This document shows, in pieces, positions 25,601-34,846 of a DNA stretch of 50,223 nucleotides (within the stretch, counting starts at the first letter, position 1; each line of letters starts with the position of its first letter). The notes under the pieces are model-generated. The model was not told the origin of the DNA. It saw only the letters and a list, made by a program, of their open reading frames with translations, and did not search any database. This DNA is from Nocardia exalbida NBRC 100660. GTDB taxonomy: Bacteria > Actinomycetota > Actinomycetes > Mycobacteriales > Mycobacteriaceae. The position numbers and the translations under genes were made by a program. The stretch is from positions 1 to 50,223 of the forward strand of contig NZ_BAFZ01000157.1 in the NCBI RefSeq assembly GCF_000308575.1. Direction: 5' to 3'.

Positions 25601-28600
25601 AGGATCTCGCCGAGCGGGACCAGGATGCCGGTATCGTCGCGCAACCGGTTGCGCAGTTCCACCGCCATCAGCGAATCCATGCCCAGCCCTTGGAACGACC
25701 GGTCCGGTGCGATGGCGTCCGCACCGGTATGCCCCAGCACGTCGGCGGCGACGCGCGCGACCACGTCCACCGCGACCGCGGTCGCCTCACCGGGCGGCAA
25801 TCCGCGCAGCCGCTCGGCGAAGCGCGACCGTACCGACGGGTCGGCGACGTCGCGGTGCGCGGCGGTGCGGCGCGCGGGCGGACGGATCAGCCCGCGCAGC
25901 AGCAACGGAACGTATGGCGCGCGCCGCATCGCGTCGGCATCGATCCGCATCGGCGCCAGCACCGGCTCGGCCCGCCGCAGCGCCGCGTCGAACGCGGCCA
26001 AACCGTCCCGCGCGCTGAGCGGGCGCATGCCGGAGCGTTCCATGCGACGGATGTCCGCCGCCGCCATCACCTCGTGCATGTCCAGGCTCCACGGCCCCCA
26101 CGCCAGCGACTGCGCGGTGCGCCCTCGGGCGACGCGGTGGGTGGCGAGGGCATCGAGGTAGGCGTTGGCGGCGGCGTAGTTCGCCTGACCGGGATTGCCG
26201 AGGACGCCCGCCACGGACGAGAACAGCACGAAGCACGACAGGTCCATGCCCGCGGTCAGCTCGTGCAGGTGATGCGCCGCGTCGACCTTCGGCCGCAGTA
26301 CCGCGGCGAGCCGGTCGGGAGTCAGCGAGCCCAGCGTGCCGTCGTCGAGCACCATCGCGGCGTGGACGACGCCGCTGAGCGTGTGTCCGCGCAGCACCTC
26401 GGCCAGCGCGGCGCGATCGGCCACGTCGCAGCGGGCGAAGACGACGTCCGCTCCGAGACCGGTGAGGTCGGCGCGCAACTCGCCGGCACCGGGACCGTCG
26501 GCGCCCCGGCGGCTGACCAGCAGCAGCTTGCCGACCCCGTGGGCTCGCACCAGATGCCGGGCCAGCAGCGAGCCGAGCCGTCCCGGCGCTCCGGTGACGA
26601 GCACGTACCCGTCGCCGAACTGCACGCTGCCCGGCGCGGCCTCGGCCATGGGCGCTCGCGCGAGCCGCGGCGCGGACAGGGCGCCGTCGCGCACGAGAAC
26701 CTGTGCCGCCCCGCAGGCCAGGACGGTCGCGATATCGACCTCGGCGTCGGCGCTGTCGACCAGCACGATGCGATCCGGGTTCTCCGACTGCGCCGCCCGC
26801 GCCAGGCCCCAGACCGCCGCTCCCGCGGTGTTCGGGACGTCCTCGCCGGGCAACGCCATGGCCCGGCGGGTGCGCACGACGATGGTCGCGGCCGTCAGGC
26901 GCGGATCGTCCAGTGCCGCCTGCAAGGCTTCGAGCGTGCGCCGGACCGCGGCGTGCACGGCGTCGATCGAATCACCCTCGGCGACATCGATGAGCACCGC
27001 CTCCGGCGCCGGATCGTGCGGGCCGAGCAGCGACCAGGGCACGGCGTCGACCGGCCGCACCGCCGTCGGCGCCGCGAGCGCTGACCACTCCGGCCGGAAC
27101 AATGTGCGATGCGCGGCGGACAGCGCCCCGTCGAGCACCTGCGCGGCGGGCGCGGGCCGCAGGATCAGCGACCGCACCGACACGACCGGGCGGCCGGTGT
27201 GATCGTTCGCCAGGACACGCACCCCGTCCGAGCCGTCACGGGTGATCCTGACGCGCAACGCCGTCGCGCCGGAGGCATGCAAGCTCACCCCGGCCCAGGC
27301 GAACGGCAGCAGCGCTGAACCACTGTCGTCCGCGCCCAGCAGTAGCGCCGCGTGGAGGGCGGAGTCGAGCAACGCGGGATGGATCTCGAACCGCGCGGCG
27401 TCGCCGTGCGCGGATTCCGGAAGCGCCACCTCGGCGAAGACTTCCTCCCCGCGCCGCCACGCCGCGCGCACCGACCGGAACAGCGGCCCGTACCGGTGCC
27501 CGCGATCGGACAGCCGCGCGTACATGTCGGCCACGTCCACGGCCGTCGCAGCCGCCGGAGGCCACTGCGCGGTGTCGCCGCCGATGGTCTCGGCTCCATG
27601 CGTCGCCGCCAGCACCCCCCGGGCGTGCAACGTCCACGAGGTGTCGAGATCGCGTTCGAGGCGGGAGTGGATCGACACCGGGTGGTCACCGTCGGGGCCG
27701 GCGTCGGCGACCACCACTTGGATCTGCACCGCGGCATCCTGCGCGAGCATCAGCGGCGCGTGGAGCACGAGTTCGCGCACGTGTCCGGCGGCCACCTCGT
27801 CACCGGCGCGGACCGCGAGCTCGACCAGCCCGGTCCCGGGCAGGACGACCGCGGCGGGCGCGGCGTGCTCGGCCAGCCACGGATGCGTTCGCAGGGAGAT
27901 CCGGCCGGTCAGCGTCACGCCGCCGGAATCGGGGTGCGGCACGACCGCGCCGACGAAAGGATGACCCGCGGGCCGCAACCCCAGTGCCGCCGCGTCCTCG
28001 GACACCGACTCGGTCCAGAACCGCCGCCGGTCGAAGGCGTAGGTCGGCAGCTCGACGCTGCCGCGCGCGGGCACCAGGCGTGACCAGTCCAGGTCGCGGC
28101 CCGCCACCCAGAGCGCGGCCTGGGCGCGGGCCAGACTGCGTGGCCCGTCCTCGTCGCGCACCAGCGAACCGACCGCCACGACCTCGCCACCGATGTCCTC
28201 CGCGACCGCCCGCACCGCCGTGGTCAGCAGCGGATGCACACCGAGCTCGACGAAATACCGGAACCCGTCGCCGATCATGCGCTCGATCGTGCTGGCGAAC
28301 CGGACCGGTTCGCGCGCGTTGCGGTACCAGTAGCCGCCGTCGGCGGAGTCGTCCACCATCTGTTCGCCGAGCACGGTGGAGTACCACGCGACGTCCGGTG
28401 GAGCGGCGCTCAACCCGGTGAGTTCGTCCAGCAGTCGCTGCCGGATCGGTTCCAGCAGCGCCGAATGCCCCGCCAGCGCCGGTCCCGCGGCCAGCATCCG
28501 CACCTCGACCTGGTCGTCCCGCAGTGCACGCACCAGTGTCTCCACCGCCTGGCGGGCTCCCGCCACGATCGTCGAGCCGGGCACATTGATCGCCGCGACC

Positions 28601-31600
28601 GACACCGCCTCGTCGGCCGCCAAGCGTTCCGCGAGCCGGTGCGCGGGCAGGCCGACCATCGCCATCGCGCCTTCCTCGGTGATGCCCGCCATCAGGCGGC
28701 TGCGGGCCACGACCACGCGGGCGGCGTCGTCGAGGCTCAGCGCGCCCGCGACGTAGGCCGCGGCGATCTCGCCCTGGCTGTGCCCGATCACGGCATCCGG
28801 TGTGACGCCCGCGTCCCGCCAGGTGGCCGCGAGCGCCGCCATGGTCGCGAACAGCAGTGGTTGCACGAGGGTGAAGTCGCCGAGTTGCGCCGCGGTGAAG
28901 GTGAACAGCCCGGTCGCCAGCGACCATCCGGTGCGGTGCCGGAACGCTTCGTCGCAGCGGGCGAACTCGGCGCGGAACACCTCCGACCGGGCCAGCATGT
29001 CGCGCGCCATCCCCGCCCACTGCACGCCTTGCCCGGGGAAGACGAACGCCGTCTTGCCCGCGGTGAGCGCCGCGTCCGTGGCGGCCACGACATCGGGCGC
29101 TGCCCGTTCCTCGACCAGATCGCCCAGGCCGGACAGCATTTCGTCGCGTGTGCCCGCGACCACGACAGCGCGCCATTCGAACGGTGTGCGCTGCAACGCC
29201 AGCGAGCGCGACACCGGGGCGGGGTCCAGCGCGGGGTCGCCGGTGACGTGCCCGAGCAGGCGACGCGCCTGACCGTGCAGCGAGGCCCGGTTGCGGGCCG
29301 AGATCGGCAGCAGCGCGACCCGGCGGTCGTCCGCAGTGTCGTCGAACGAGCCGGAGGCTTCGTCGACGGCGGGCGGGTCCTCGAGGATCAGGTGGGCGTT
29401 GGTTCCGCTGAGCCCGAACGCGCTGACGCCCGCGCGGCGCGGCCGGGCGCCCCGAGGCCATGGTGCCGAATCGGTGTGCACGACCAAACCGCTACCGGCC
29501 CAGTCGATGTGCGATGTGGGCGGCCCGTCGTGGGCCATCCCCGGTATCCGCTCGTGCTGTAGCCCGAGAACCAGCTTGATGACCCCGCCGATCCCCGCCG
29601 CGGCCTGGGTGTGGCCCACATTGGACTTCAGCGAGCCCACGCCGAGCGGGCGCCCGGGTTCGCGTCCGGGACCGAAGACGCGCGCCAGGGCGCGGGCTTC
29701 GATCGGATCGCCGAGGGCGGTGCCGGTGCCGTGCGCTTCGACGTAGTCCACGTCCGCGGGCGTCAGCCCGGCCGAGCGCAACGCCGCCTTGATGACCTGC
29801 TCCTGCGCGAAACCGTTGGGAGCGCTGATGCCTTGGCTGCGGCCGTCCTGGTTGACCGCGGAGCCGCGGAACACCGCGAGCACCCGGTCGCCGTCGCGCC
29901 GGGCGTCGTCGAGCCGCTTCAGCAGCACCAGCCCGGCGCCCTCGGCCCACACCGTGCCGTCCGCCCCCGCCGAGAACGGCGCGCACCGCCCCGACGGCGA
30001 CAGCACACCGAGTTTGCACAGTTCCACGTGCGCGGTCGGGCTCATCAGCAGCGTGGTGCCGCCGGCCAGGGCCAGATCGCATTCGCCCGCGCGCAACGCC
30101 TGCGCGGCCAGGTGCATGGCGACGATCGAGGAGGAGCACGCGGTGTCGAGGGTGACGGCCGGACCGTGCAATCCGAGTGTGTACGCGATCCGTCCGGATG
30201 CCACGGCCGGCGCCAGCCCGGTGCCGACCTGCCCGTTCAACTGCTGCGGCGCCGGGTCGGCGAGATAGCCGGTGCTGTACACCCCGAAATAGACACCGGT
30301 CATGCTGCCCTGCAACCGCCTGGGGTCGCGACCGGACCGTTCGATCGCCTCCCAGCTCAGTTCCAGCATGAGCCGCTGCTGCGGGTCCATCACCGCCGCC
30401 TCACGCGGGCCGATACCGAAGAACGCGGCGTCGAACTCGTCCACCTGAGTGAGGTATCCGCCGCGGAAGGTGTACGCCTTGCCCTCGGCGGCCGGATCCG
30501 GGTCGTAGAGCCCGTCGACGCTCCAGCGCCCGGGCGGCACCTCGGACAGGCCGTCGCGTCCCTCGTCCAGCAGGCGCCACAGCGATTCCGGATCGTCGGC
30601 GCCGCCGGGGAAACGACATGCCATCGCGATGATCGCGATGGCATCGTCGGTGCGCCCGGACGGGACGGGCGTGGCTTCGGTGCCGGTGCGTGCCTGCGCC
30701 AGGAGAGGCACGGCGGCGGGGTCGCTGTCGGTGCGCGGTCGGTCCGGGACGGGCGCGGACCCTGCTTCGGCGGGGTGCAGCGCCGCCACCACTTGCGCGA
30801 CGGTGGGGTGCTCGAAGAACAGGTTGGTGTCCAGGGTCCGCCCGACCTGGTCGGACAGCTCCACGACGAGTTCGACCAGATCGGCGGAGCCGAGGCCGAA
30901 TTCGACCAGCGGCCGGTGCACGTCGATGCGCGCCGGATCGAGATACGCCAGCCGGGCGATGATGTCCACCAGTCGGCTCCGCATGGCTTCGGCGCTCATC
31001 ACCGCACCGCCCGGTGCGGGAGGCGGGACGCCGATCTCGTCGAATTCGCCTCGGAGGGACAGCAACGGGGACAACGCGTCGTCGAGATAAGCGGCGCGGC
31101 AGGCTTGCCGCTGCACCTTGCCACTGCTGGTCTTGAGCAGGGCGCCGGGCCGGATCAAGACCACCGATCGCAGCGTGAGTCCGTGCTCCGCGCCGATCGC
31201 CGCGCGGATCGCGTCCTCGGCGTCGGCGAGTTCGGCCGGATCCTCGGTGCGTACCTCCGCGACCACCACGGGCAGTTCCCCGTCGAGGCCCTCGTCCACG
31301 GAGAACGCCGCGACGCAGCCCGCGCGCACGGTGTCGTGCGCGGTTTCGGCCGTCAGCTCCAGATCCTGCGGGTAGTGGTTCTTGCCGTCGATGATCAGCA
31401 GATCCTTGCGCCTGCCCGTGACGAACAGCTCACCGCCGGACACGAAACCCAGATCCCCGGTACGCAGGAAAGCGCGATCATCGTTGCCGAGCCGGGCGTG
31501 GAAGGTCTCGGCGGTGGCCGCTTCGTTGCCGAAATATCCGGCGGCGACACTGGTCCCGGACACCCAGATCTCGCCCTCGGTGCCATCGGCGCACTCCGTG

Positions 31601-32733
31601 CGGCGCTCGGGGTCGGCGATGACGATCGACAGCCCTTCGGCCGGGCGTCCCACGCCGGCCAGCTCGGAGCGCCCGGGCGGCAGGACCACCGTCGGGGGCG
31701 CGCCGAGTTCAGCGGCGCTGACGATGAGCGTCGCCTCGGCCAAGCCGTAGACCGGCTGGAACGATTCGGCCCGGAATCCGGCGCTCGCGAAGCTGTCGGC
31801 GAACCGGCGCACGGTGGCCGGGCGCACCGTCTCCGAGCCGTTGAACGCTACCTTCCAGCCGCGCAGGTCGAGCCGGTCGATCTGCGCGGAGCTCATCCGG
31901 CGCAGGCACAGTTCGTAGCCGAAGTTGGGACCGCCGCTGGTGTGCGCGCCGAACTCCGAGACCGCCTGCGGCCAGCGTTCGGGGCGTTGCAGAAAGTGCC
32001 GGGGAGACATCAGCACCGCGTTCGCGCCGACGAACATCGTCTGCAGCACCGGCGCGATGAGCCCCATATCGTGGTACATCGGCAGCCAGCTGACGAACAG
32101 CGCGTCGGTGAGCGAGGCCAGCAGCTCCGGCGTATGGCCCAGTGCCGTGGCGATGGCACGCTCGTTGTGCAGCAGGTTCGCGTGGGTGACCACGACGCCG
32201 CGGGGCGCGCTGGTGGAACCCGAGGTGTATTGCAGGAAGGCGACCGAGTCCGGGCCGACGGCGGGCTGTCGCCACGCCGCGGCCGCGTCGTCGGGGATCT
32301 CGTCGGTCGCCAGCCACGTGAGCGCACCCAGCTCGGGAACGTCCGCGACCGCCGCGGTCGAGTCGAGGCGGACCTGGCCGGTGGTGAGCACCGCGCCGAC
32401 GTCGGCATCGGTGACCATGTGCCGCAACCGCCGCAGCGACCGGGCGTCCAGTTGCGGCAGTGGCGCGGGCACGGCGACGACGTTCGCGGCCAGGCAGCCG
32501 AAAAAGGCCGCGATGAAATCCAATCCCGACGGATACAGCAGCAGGGCCCGGCGGATGCCGCCGTCTTGCAGCGTGGCGGCGATGGCCCGCGCCCGGGCCG
32601 ATACGGCGGCGTAGGTGATCTCGTCGATGGCGCCGTCGGCGTCACCGGTGCGCAGGAAGCGGTACGCCGTGGTGCCGGTCAGGGTCTCGCCGCGGGCGAG
32701 CAGGACATCGACGAACGAACGGTAATCGGTCAT
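22660..32733 (-). CDS. Megasynthase: FAAL-ACP-KS-AT-DH-KR-ACP-C-FkbH
   Basis: 3357 residues. FAAL (1-565; YTSGSTSAPRG, YGLAEATL, KNHYPQDLE) would activate a fatty acid as acyl-AMP. ACP1 (580-655) has LGSAD around the phosphopantetheine Ser. KS (697-1122) keeps Cys, His, His in DTACSSS, EAHGTGT and KSNVGHT. AT (1227-1575) has GHSQGE and an atypical LAGH selectivity motif. DH (1590-1865; LAEH, LLDSALHA) and B-type-looking KR (2035-2225; TGAPGRLG, LDDG, NYAAANAYLDA) follow; there is no ER. ACP2 (2330-2395) has LGMDSL. A condensation domain (2415-2825) has HHGMCD. The C-terminus (2835-3357) is a full FkbH: SGNH-like part, HAD signature DGDDTLWSGVVGE, LDDNP, and RGWHLSCRALGRGVEEHLL. FkbH domains load glyceryl from 1,3-bisphosphoglycerate onto ACPs. 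Stop overlaps the next start (ATGA). Confidence 0.93.
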   Translation of the reverse strand: MTDYRSFVDVLLARGETLTGTTAYRFLRTGDADGAIDEITYAAVSARARAIAATLQDGGIRRALLLYPSGLDFIAAFFGCLAANVVAVPAPLPQLDARSLRRLRHMVTDADVGAVLTTGQVRLDSTAAVADVPELGALTWLATDEIPDDAAAAWRQPAVGPDSVAFLQYTSGSTSAPRGVVVTHANLLHNERAIATALGHTPELLASLTDALFVSWLPMYHDMGLIAPVLQTMFVGANAVLMSPRHFLQRPERWPQAVSEFGAHTSGGPNFGYELCLRRMSSAQIDRLDLRGWKVAFNGSETVRPATVRRFADSFASAGFRAESFQPVYGLAEATLIVSAAELGAPPTVVLPPGRSELAGVGRPAEGLSIVIADPERRTECADGTEGEIWVSGTSVAAGYFGNEAATAETFHARLGNDDRAFLRTGDLGFVSGGELFVTGRRKDLLIIDGKNHYPQDLELTAETAHDTVRAGCVAAFSVDEGLDGELPVVVAEVRTEDPAELADAEDAIRAAIGAEHGLTLRSVVLIRPGALLKTSSGKVQRQACRAAYLDDALSPLLSLRGEFDEIGVPPPAPGGAVMSAEAMRSRLVDIIARLAYLDPARIDVHRPLVEFGLGSADLVELVVELSDQVGRTLDTNLFFEHPTVAQVVAALHPAEAGSAPVPDRPRTDSDPAAVPLLAQARTGTEATPVPSGRTDDAIAIIAMACRFPGGADDPESLWRLLDEGRDGLSEVPPGRWSVDGLYDPDPAAEGKAYTFRGGYLTQVDEFDAAFFGIGPREAAVMDPQQRLMLELSWEAIERSGRDPRRLQGSMTGVYFGVYSTGYLADPAPQQLNGQVGTGLAPAVASGRIAYTLGLHGPAVTLDTACSSSIVAMHLAAQALRAGECDLALAGGTTLLMSPTAHVELCKLGVLSPSGRCAPFSAGADGTVWAEGAGLVLLKRLDDARRDGDRVLAVFRGSAVNQDGRSQGISAPNGFAQEQVIKAALRSAGLTPADVDYVEAHGTGTALGDPIEARALARVFGPGREPGRPLGVGSLKSNVGHTQAAAGIGGVIKLVLGLQHERIPGMAHDGPPTSHIDWAGSGLVVHTDSAPWPRGARPRRAGVSAFGLSGTNAHLILEDPPAVDEASGSFDDTADDRRVALLPISARNRASLHGQARRLLGHVTGDPALDPAPVSRSLALQRTPFEWRAVVVAGTRDEMLSGLGDLVEERAAPDVVAATDAALTAGKTAFVFPGQGVQWAGMARDMLARSEVFRAEFARCDEAFRHRTGWSLATGLFTFTAAQLGDFTLVQPLLFATMAALAATWRDAGVTPDAVIGHSQGEIAAAYVAGALSLDDAARVVVARSRLMAGITEEGAMAMVGLPAHRLAERLAADEAVSVAAINVPGSTIVAGARQAVETLVRALRDDQVEVRMLAAGPALAGHSALLEPIRQRLLDELTGLSAAPPDVAWYSTVLGEQMVDDSADGGYWYRNAREPVRFASTIERMIGDGFRYFVELGVHPLLTTAVRAVAEDIGGEVVAVGSLVRDEDGPRSLARAQAALWVAGRDLDWSRLVPARGSVELPTYAFDRRRFWTESVSEDAAALGLRPAGHPFVGAVVPHPDSGGVTLTGRISLRTHPWLAEHAAPAAVVLPGTGLVELAVRAGDEVAAGHVRELVLHAPLMLAQDAAVQIQVVVADAGPDGDHPVSIHSRLERDLDTSWTLHARGVLAATHGAETIGGDTAQWPPAAATAVDVADMYARLSDRGHRYGPLFRSVRAAWRRGEEVFAEVALPESAHGDAARFEIHPALLDSALHAALLLGADDSGSALLPFAWAGVSLHASGATALRVRITRDGSDGVRVLANDHTGRPVVSVRSLILRPAPAAQVLDGALSAAHRTLFRPEWSALAAPTAVRPVDAVPWSLLGPHDPAPEAVLIDVAEGDSIDAVHAAVRRTLEALQAALDDPRLTAATIVVRTRRAMALPGEDVPNTAGAAVWGLARAAQSENPDRIVLVDSADAEVDIATVLACGAAQVLVRDGALSAPRLARAPMAEAAPGSVQFGDGYVLVTGAPGRLGSLLARHLVRAHGVGKLLLVSRRGADGPGAGELRADLTGLGADVVFARCDVADRAALAEVLRGHTLSGVVHAAMVLDDGTLGSLTPDRLAAVLRPKVDAAHHLHELTAGMDLSCFVLFSSVAGVLGNPGQANYAAANAYLDALATHRVARGRTAQSLAWGPWSLDMHEVMAAADIRRMERSGMRPLSARDGLAAFDAALRRAEPVLAPMRIDADAMRRAPYVPLLLRGLIRPPARRTAAHRDVADPSVRSRFAERLRGLPPGEATAVAVDVVARVAADVLGHTGADAIAPDRSFQGLGMDSLMAVELRNRLRDDTGILVPLGEILANQSAAALAEYLVAEAAHTDTAVPAARPAEQDVPEVVTLPVTRDLMRLLRTAQQGIPSVAQTGGLAMRLPRAIGHAEAEAMLARLAGRHAALRTVIVPSDEHGTRLQVRSRPGGPLLRSSAVDRLDDAVARTRFRELMREPFDLARGPLWRFELLTSESGEQTLIFGAHHGMCDVQSMMLVAGEIGAELSGADHPEILSNKDIHDLLAAQAPQAEPDPAWRREFAGCRRLDLTLARARPAQRSHRAGEVLLELPAGLQDRAARRARELGITPAALFLGTLTVLLARRQDTDRFALAVPVDTRIHADAPTAVGYFGVPVPYPATVEPGESIDDLLRRTGDRLRRLLVPGAGFSDVLTTLAAEGLYRDNAPLVEVYFNYLRANSAVHRADLVPVGTGYSDLDLMVAVLADADQVWFTYNADIIDDATCTRLGQDYLALLGEVVEHSGLPARPPRTDTPRGVAFGATFALGKLPDLYSAAAHAHGADGLTVLEAPYHHVLAGLRDPSGVFAQPSTALGIVLLRAADLERFGPLTDDSLAELAAQYPAAVREAAERARVPIIVGLLPAPDLDERLLRWERLTAERLREIPGVAVLTEADWTRDHPVAHRFDEQTDALAHLPFTEEFQAAVALTLAAVARVALLPAPKVIAVDGDDTLWSGVVGEIGPAAVTFDPPRITLARRLRQWRAAGTLLVLISNNDDDSVHAVLDRPDSPLRAADFAIVSTGWDSKADRLEEAARTLRLASDDVVYLDDNPVEIAKMRSRLPEVLAVTCPPIEELEAFLTRLWPVTPVAVTAEDAERAEFYRREHERDLAREQLDFARFLESLHLVVTVERLSGRSRARAVQLIRRTSQFVLGPSTEQDVDRWQEDGEVWTAAARDRFGDYGTIAVLALRAEGTALGVRGWHLSCRALGRGVEEHLLGWLADRAAALGCATVRMTVHRTERNVPARRLAAALGGGATDDERLDVEVPPDRLRTFRSWAR

Positions 32734-32821
32734 GCGGTAACAACCTTCGGAACTCGACTGTCACGGTGGTCGTGCGCGCGCCGGACGCCGCCGCGATCGC
32801 GCGCGGCGCCCGCCCGGCGTC

Positions 32822-34114
32822 TCATGGTCGGGGTGTCGCGGCGGCCAGTTTCTCGGCGGCGTCGACGGCCGCGAGCACACCGTTCTCCTGCGCGACCGTG
32901 CGGCCGATCTCGGCCGCTCGCTGCCGCACCGGCGGCGTGAGGGCCTGCGCCAGCGCCTGGTGCAGACGATCGGGGGTGATCGTGCGATAGGGGAACGTCG
33001 CGCCGATACCGAGCGCGGCGATCCGCCAGCCGTAGAAGAATTGATCGCTGTGCACCGGGATCACCACGGCCGGAATCCCCGCCCGCACCACGTCGTGGGT
33101 ATTTCCGCTGCCGCCGTGATGCACCACCGCGGCGCAGCGCGGCAGGACGCGGTCGTAATCGAACGAATCGATGATCAGCAGGGCGCGGTCGGCGCTGAAC
33201 CCTTTCGGGAATCCCTCGCCTTTCACGGTGACCAGTGCCCGCGCCCCCAAGCGCGCGCACACCGTCGCGATCATCTCGCGGCATTCCACCGGATCGAGCA
33301 CGGGCATTCCGGTCATGCAGAAATAGATCGGGGGTTCCCCTTCGTCGAGCCAGGCGTCGAGTTCCGGGTCGACGACCGCTTCACCCCAGGCGTCGCGCAG
33401 CAGCGGGGGCAGAATGGAGGCGCCCACGATCGTGGCGCGTTCGGGCCAATCGTGCGGCTTCGGCAACAGCACGGGGCTCACCATGTGGACGAGCGGTATC
33501 CGTTCGGTCCGCAGCCGCCGGAAAGGATTGCGCGGCCTGCCCGCCAAACCCATCTGACGGCGCAATTGACGGTCGACCTTGCGATACAGGAACGTGTAGG
33601 ACAATTCGAAAAGGCTGTAGGTCGCCCGTGACAGAATCCGGGACGTGGTCATGTTCTTCGCCATGAACGACGACGGGAACTCATCGGTGCGTTCGAGCGG
33701 GTAGGGCAGGCAGCCGATCACCGGGGTACCGGTCTTCTCGCGGAAATCCATCGCCCACGGCAGCGTCGACGCGCACGCGACGACGACATCGGCGGACGCG
33801 CAGGTTCGCGCGAGCACCTCGTGCATCGCCACACCACGTTCACCCTCGATGATCCGCACCGTGTCGAGCATGATGCGAATGAACGGCAGCGTCTTTCCGG
33901 AGGCCAGTGCTCGCTTCGCCGCGGTCGTCTCGAGCAGTTCCGCGGCGTCGAAGGGGATCACCCGAGGCTCGAAGCCCGCCTTGCGCACGATGTGCGCTTG
34001 ATTGCGGGTGGCGGTGATTTCCACTTCGTGCCCGCGGGCGCGGAATTCGTGCGCCAACGCGAGATACGGTTGATGATCGCCCCTGGTACCTGCGGGCAAC
34101 AAGGCCACACGCAT
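32822..34114 (-). CDS. GT1-family (UGT/MGT-like) glycosyltransferase
   Basis: 430 residues. The N-terminus MRVALLPAGTRGDHQPYLAL is typical of the sterol/macrolide glycosyltransferase family, and the C-terminal nucleotide-sugar site HHGGSGNTHDVVRAGIPAVV with PVHSDQFFYG is nearly canonical. The overall style resembles the mycobacterial glycopeptidolipid rhamnosyl- and glucosyltransferases, inverting enzymes that act on lipid-anchored aglycones. No membrane helix is seen. It lies 88 bases upstream of the megasynthase on the same strand; that gap holds a seven-base-pair GC hairpin (32789-32808) that might attenuate transcription. I infer that it glycosylates the product of the operon. A weak GGAAG lies about a dozen bases before the ATG. 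Confidence 0.9.
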   Translation of the reverse strand: MRVALLPAGTRGDHQPYLALAHEFRARGHEVEITATRNQAHIVRKAGFEPRVIPFDAAELLETTAAKRALASGKTLPFIRIMLDTVRIIEGERGVAMHEVLARTCASADVVVACASTLPWAMDFREKTGTPVIGCLPYPLERTDEFPSSFMAKNMTTSRILSRATYSLFELSYTFLYRKVDRQLRRQMGLAGRPRNPFRRLRTERIPLVHMVSPVLLPKPHDWPERATIVGASILPPLLRDAWGEAVVDPELDAWLDEGEPPIYFCMTGMPVLDPVECREMIATVCARLGARALVTVKGEGFPKGFSADRALLIIDSFDYDRVLPRCAAVVHHGGSGNTHDVVRAGIPAVVIPVHSDQFFYGWRIAALGIGATFPYRTITPDRLHQALAQALTPPVRQRAAEIGRTVAQENGVLAAVDAAEKLAAATPRP

Positions 34115-34630
34115 ACTATCGACTTCCGCTCGTGCACTGGGCTCGTCCGGCCGGATTCCACGAATCGGCCGATATCTGGTTCGTTGCAGGGATCCGCCTC
34201 CCGCGGACGTCCTGCTCGCTCGACAGAGTTCGGAACGGTACTCGGCCCCCCGCCGTTCTCAACGGGCCGACACTGTTCGCAGAATCGGGAGATGATCCTT
34301 TCGTCCGAAGGTGAGCCGACCGGCCGCGTCACACCCGGCGTGATCGGCTCCCGCGAAACCGGCGCAGGCCAGTATTCCGGCTCGACCGGGCGCCGTCCAG
34401 ACTAGGCGCGGGCCGAATCGTTGCCTTCTCACCGGTGGGAGTGGTCCGACCGCGGTGGCGCGCGTCGGCTCGGTGAAAAATCCGCGGCGGCAGCGGATTC
34501 CGGCGCGCGGGGATGCTCGGGTGCGGAGCGCGAACGACTATTTCGGTGCCGTGTACCAGCCCGGCGCCTGCCGGTGACCCGCCGTCATGTGGGTCGCAGC
34601 CGGTGACCGCCGCCACGGCGCAGGCAGTGC

Positions 34631-34645
34631 CCCCGGAATCCGGGG
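34631..34645. promoter_or_regulatory. Perfect inverted repeat CCCCGGA-A-TCCGGGG
   Basis: Seven-base arms around a single A, isolated in non-coding DNA between divergent transcription units. It could be an operator for either side. There is no adjacent regulator gene other than lsr2 to assign it to. Confidence 0.35.
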
Positions 34646-34840
34646 CATCGCCGGAAATGTCCGTGCCACAGCGAGCCTCGTCCGGGTCGATCCGGGTGCG
34701 GAATTTGCGGCTTCGCCCGATGCGCGGGCAATATGTGGAGGCTCGACGGTTGTCGGCGTGCGTCGCTGGCTGCGACTCATCCCGTGCCGCGGAAGGGACC
34801 CCGCCGTTCCAGGGGCGGAGCCGATCTGTTATCTACTGGC

Positions 34841-34846
34841 TACGAT
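34841..34846 (+). promoter_or_regulatory. -10-like hexamer TACGAT of lsr2
   Basis: TACGAT fits TANNNT and lies 47 bases before the ATG at 34894, in the only A/T-enriched stretch of the region. A GAAGGGA ribosome-binding site follows. I could not define a convincing -35 element. Confidence 0.35.

Noticed and set aside
22507..27084. Very long open frame on the plus strand, antisense to the megasynthase, and a second at 29611-32940
   Set aside because: Both are complements of a high-GC3 gene, have Arg/Gln/Gly-rich random composition with no motif, and lie opposite fully supported PKS domains.
32789..32808. GC hairpin between the GT1 gene and the megasynthase as a full terminator
   Set aside because: Only a seven-base-pair stem with no T tract, and an 88-base gap in a co-directional block; I treat the genes as one unit with possible attenuation.
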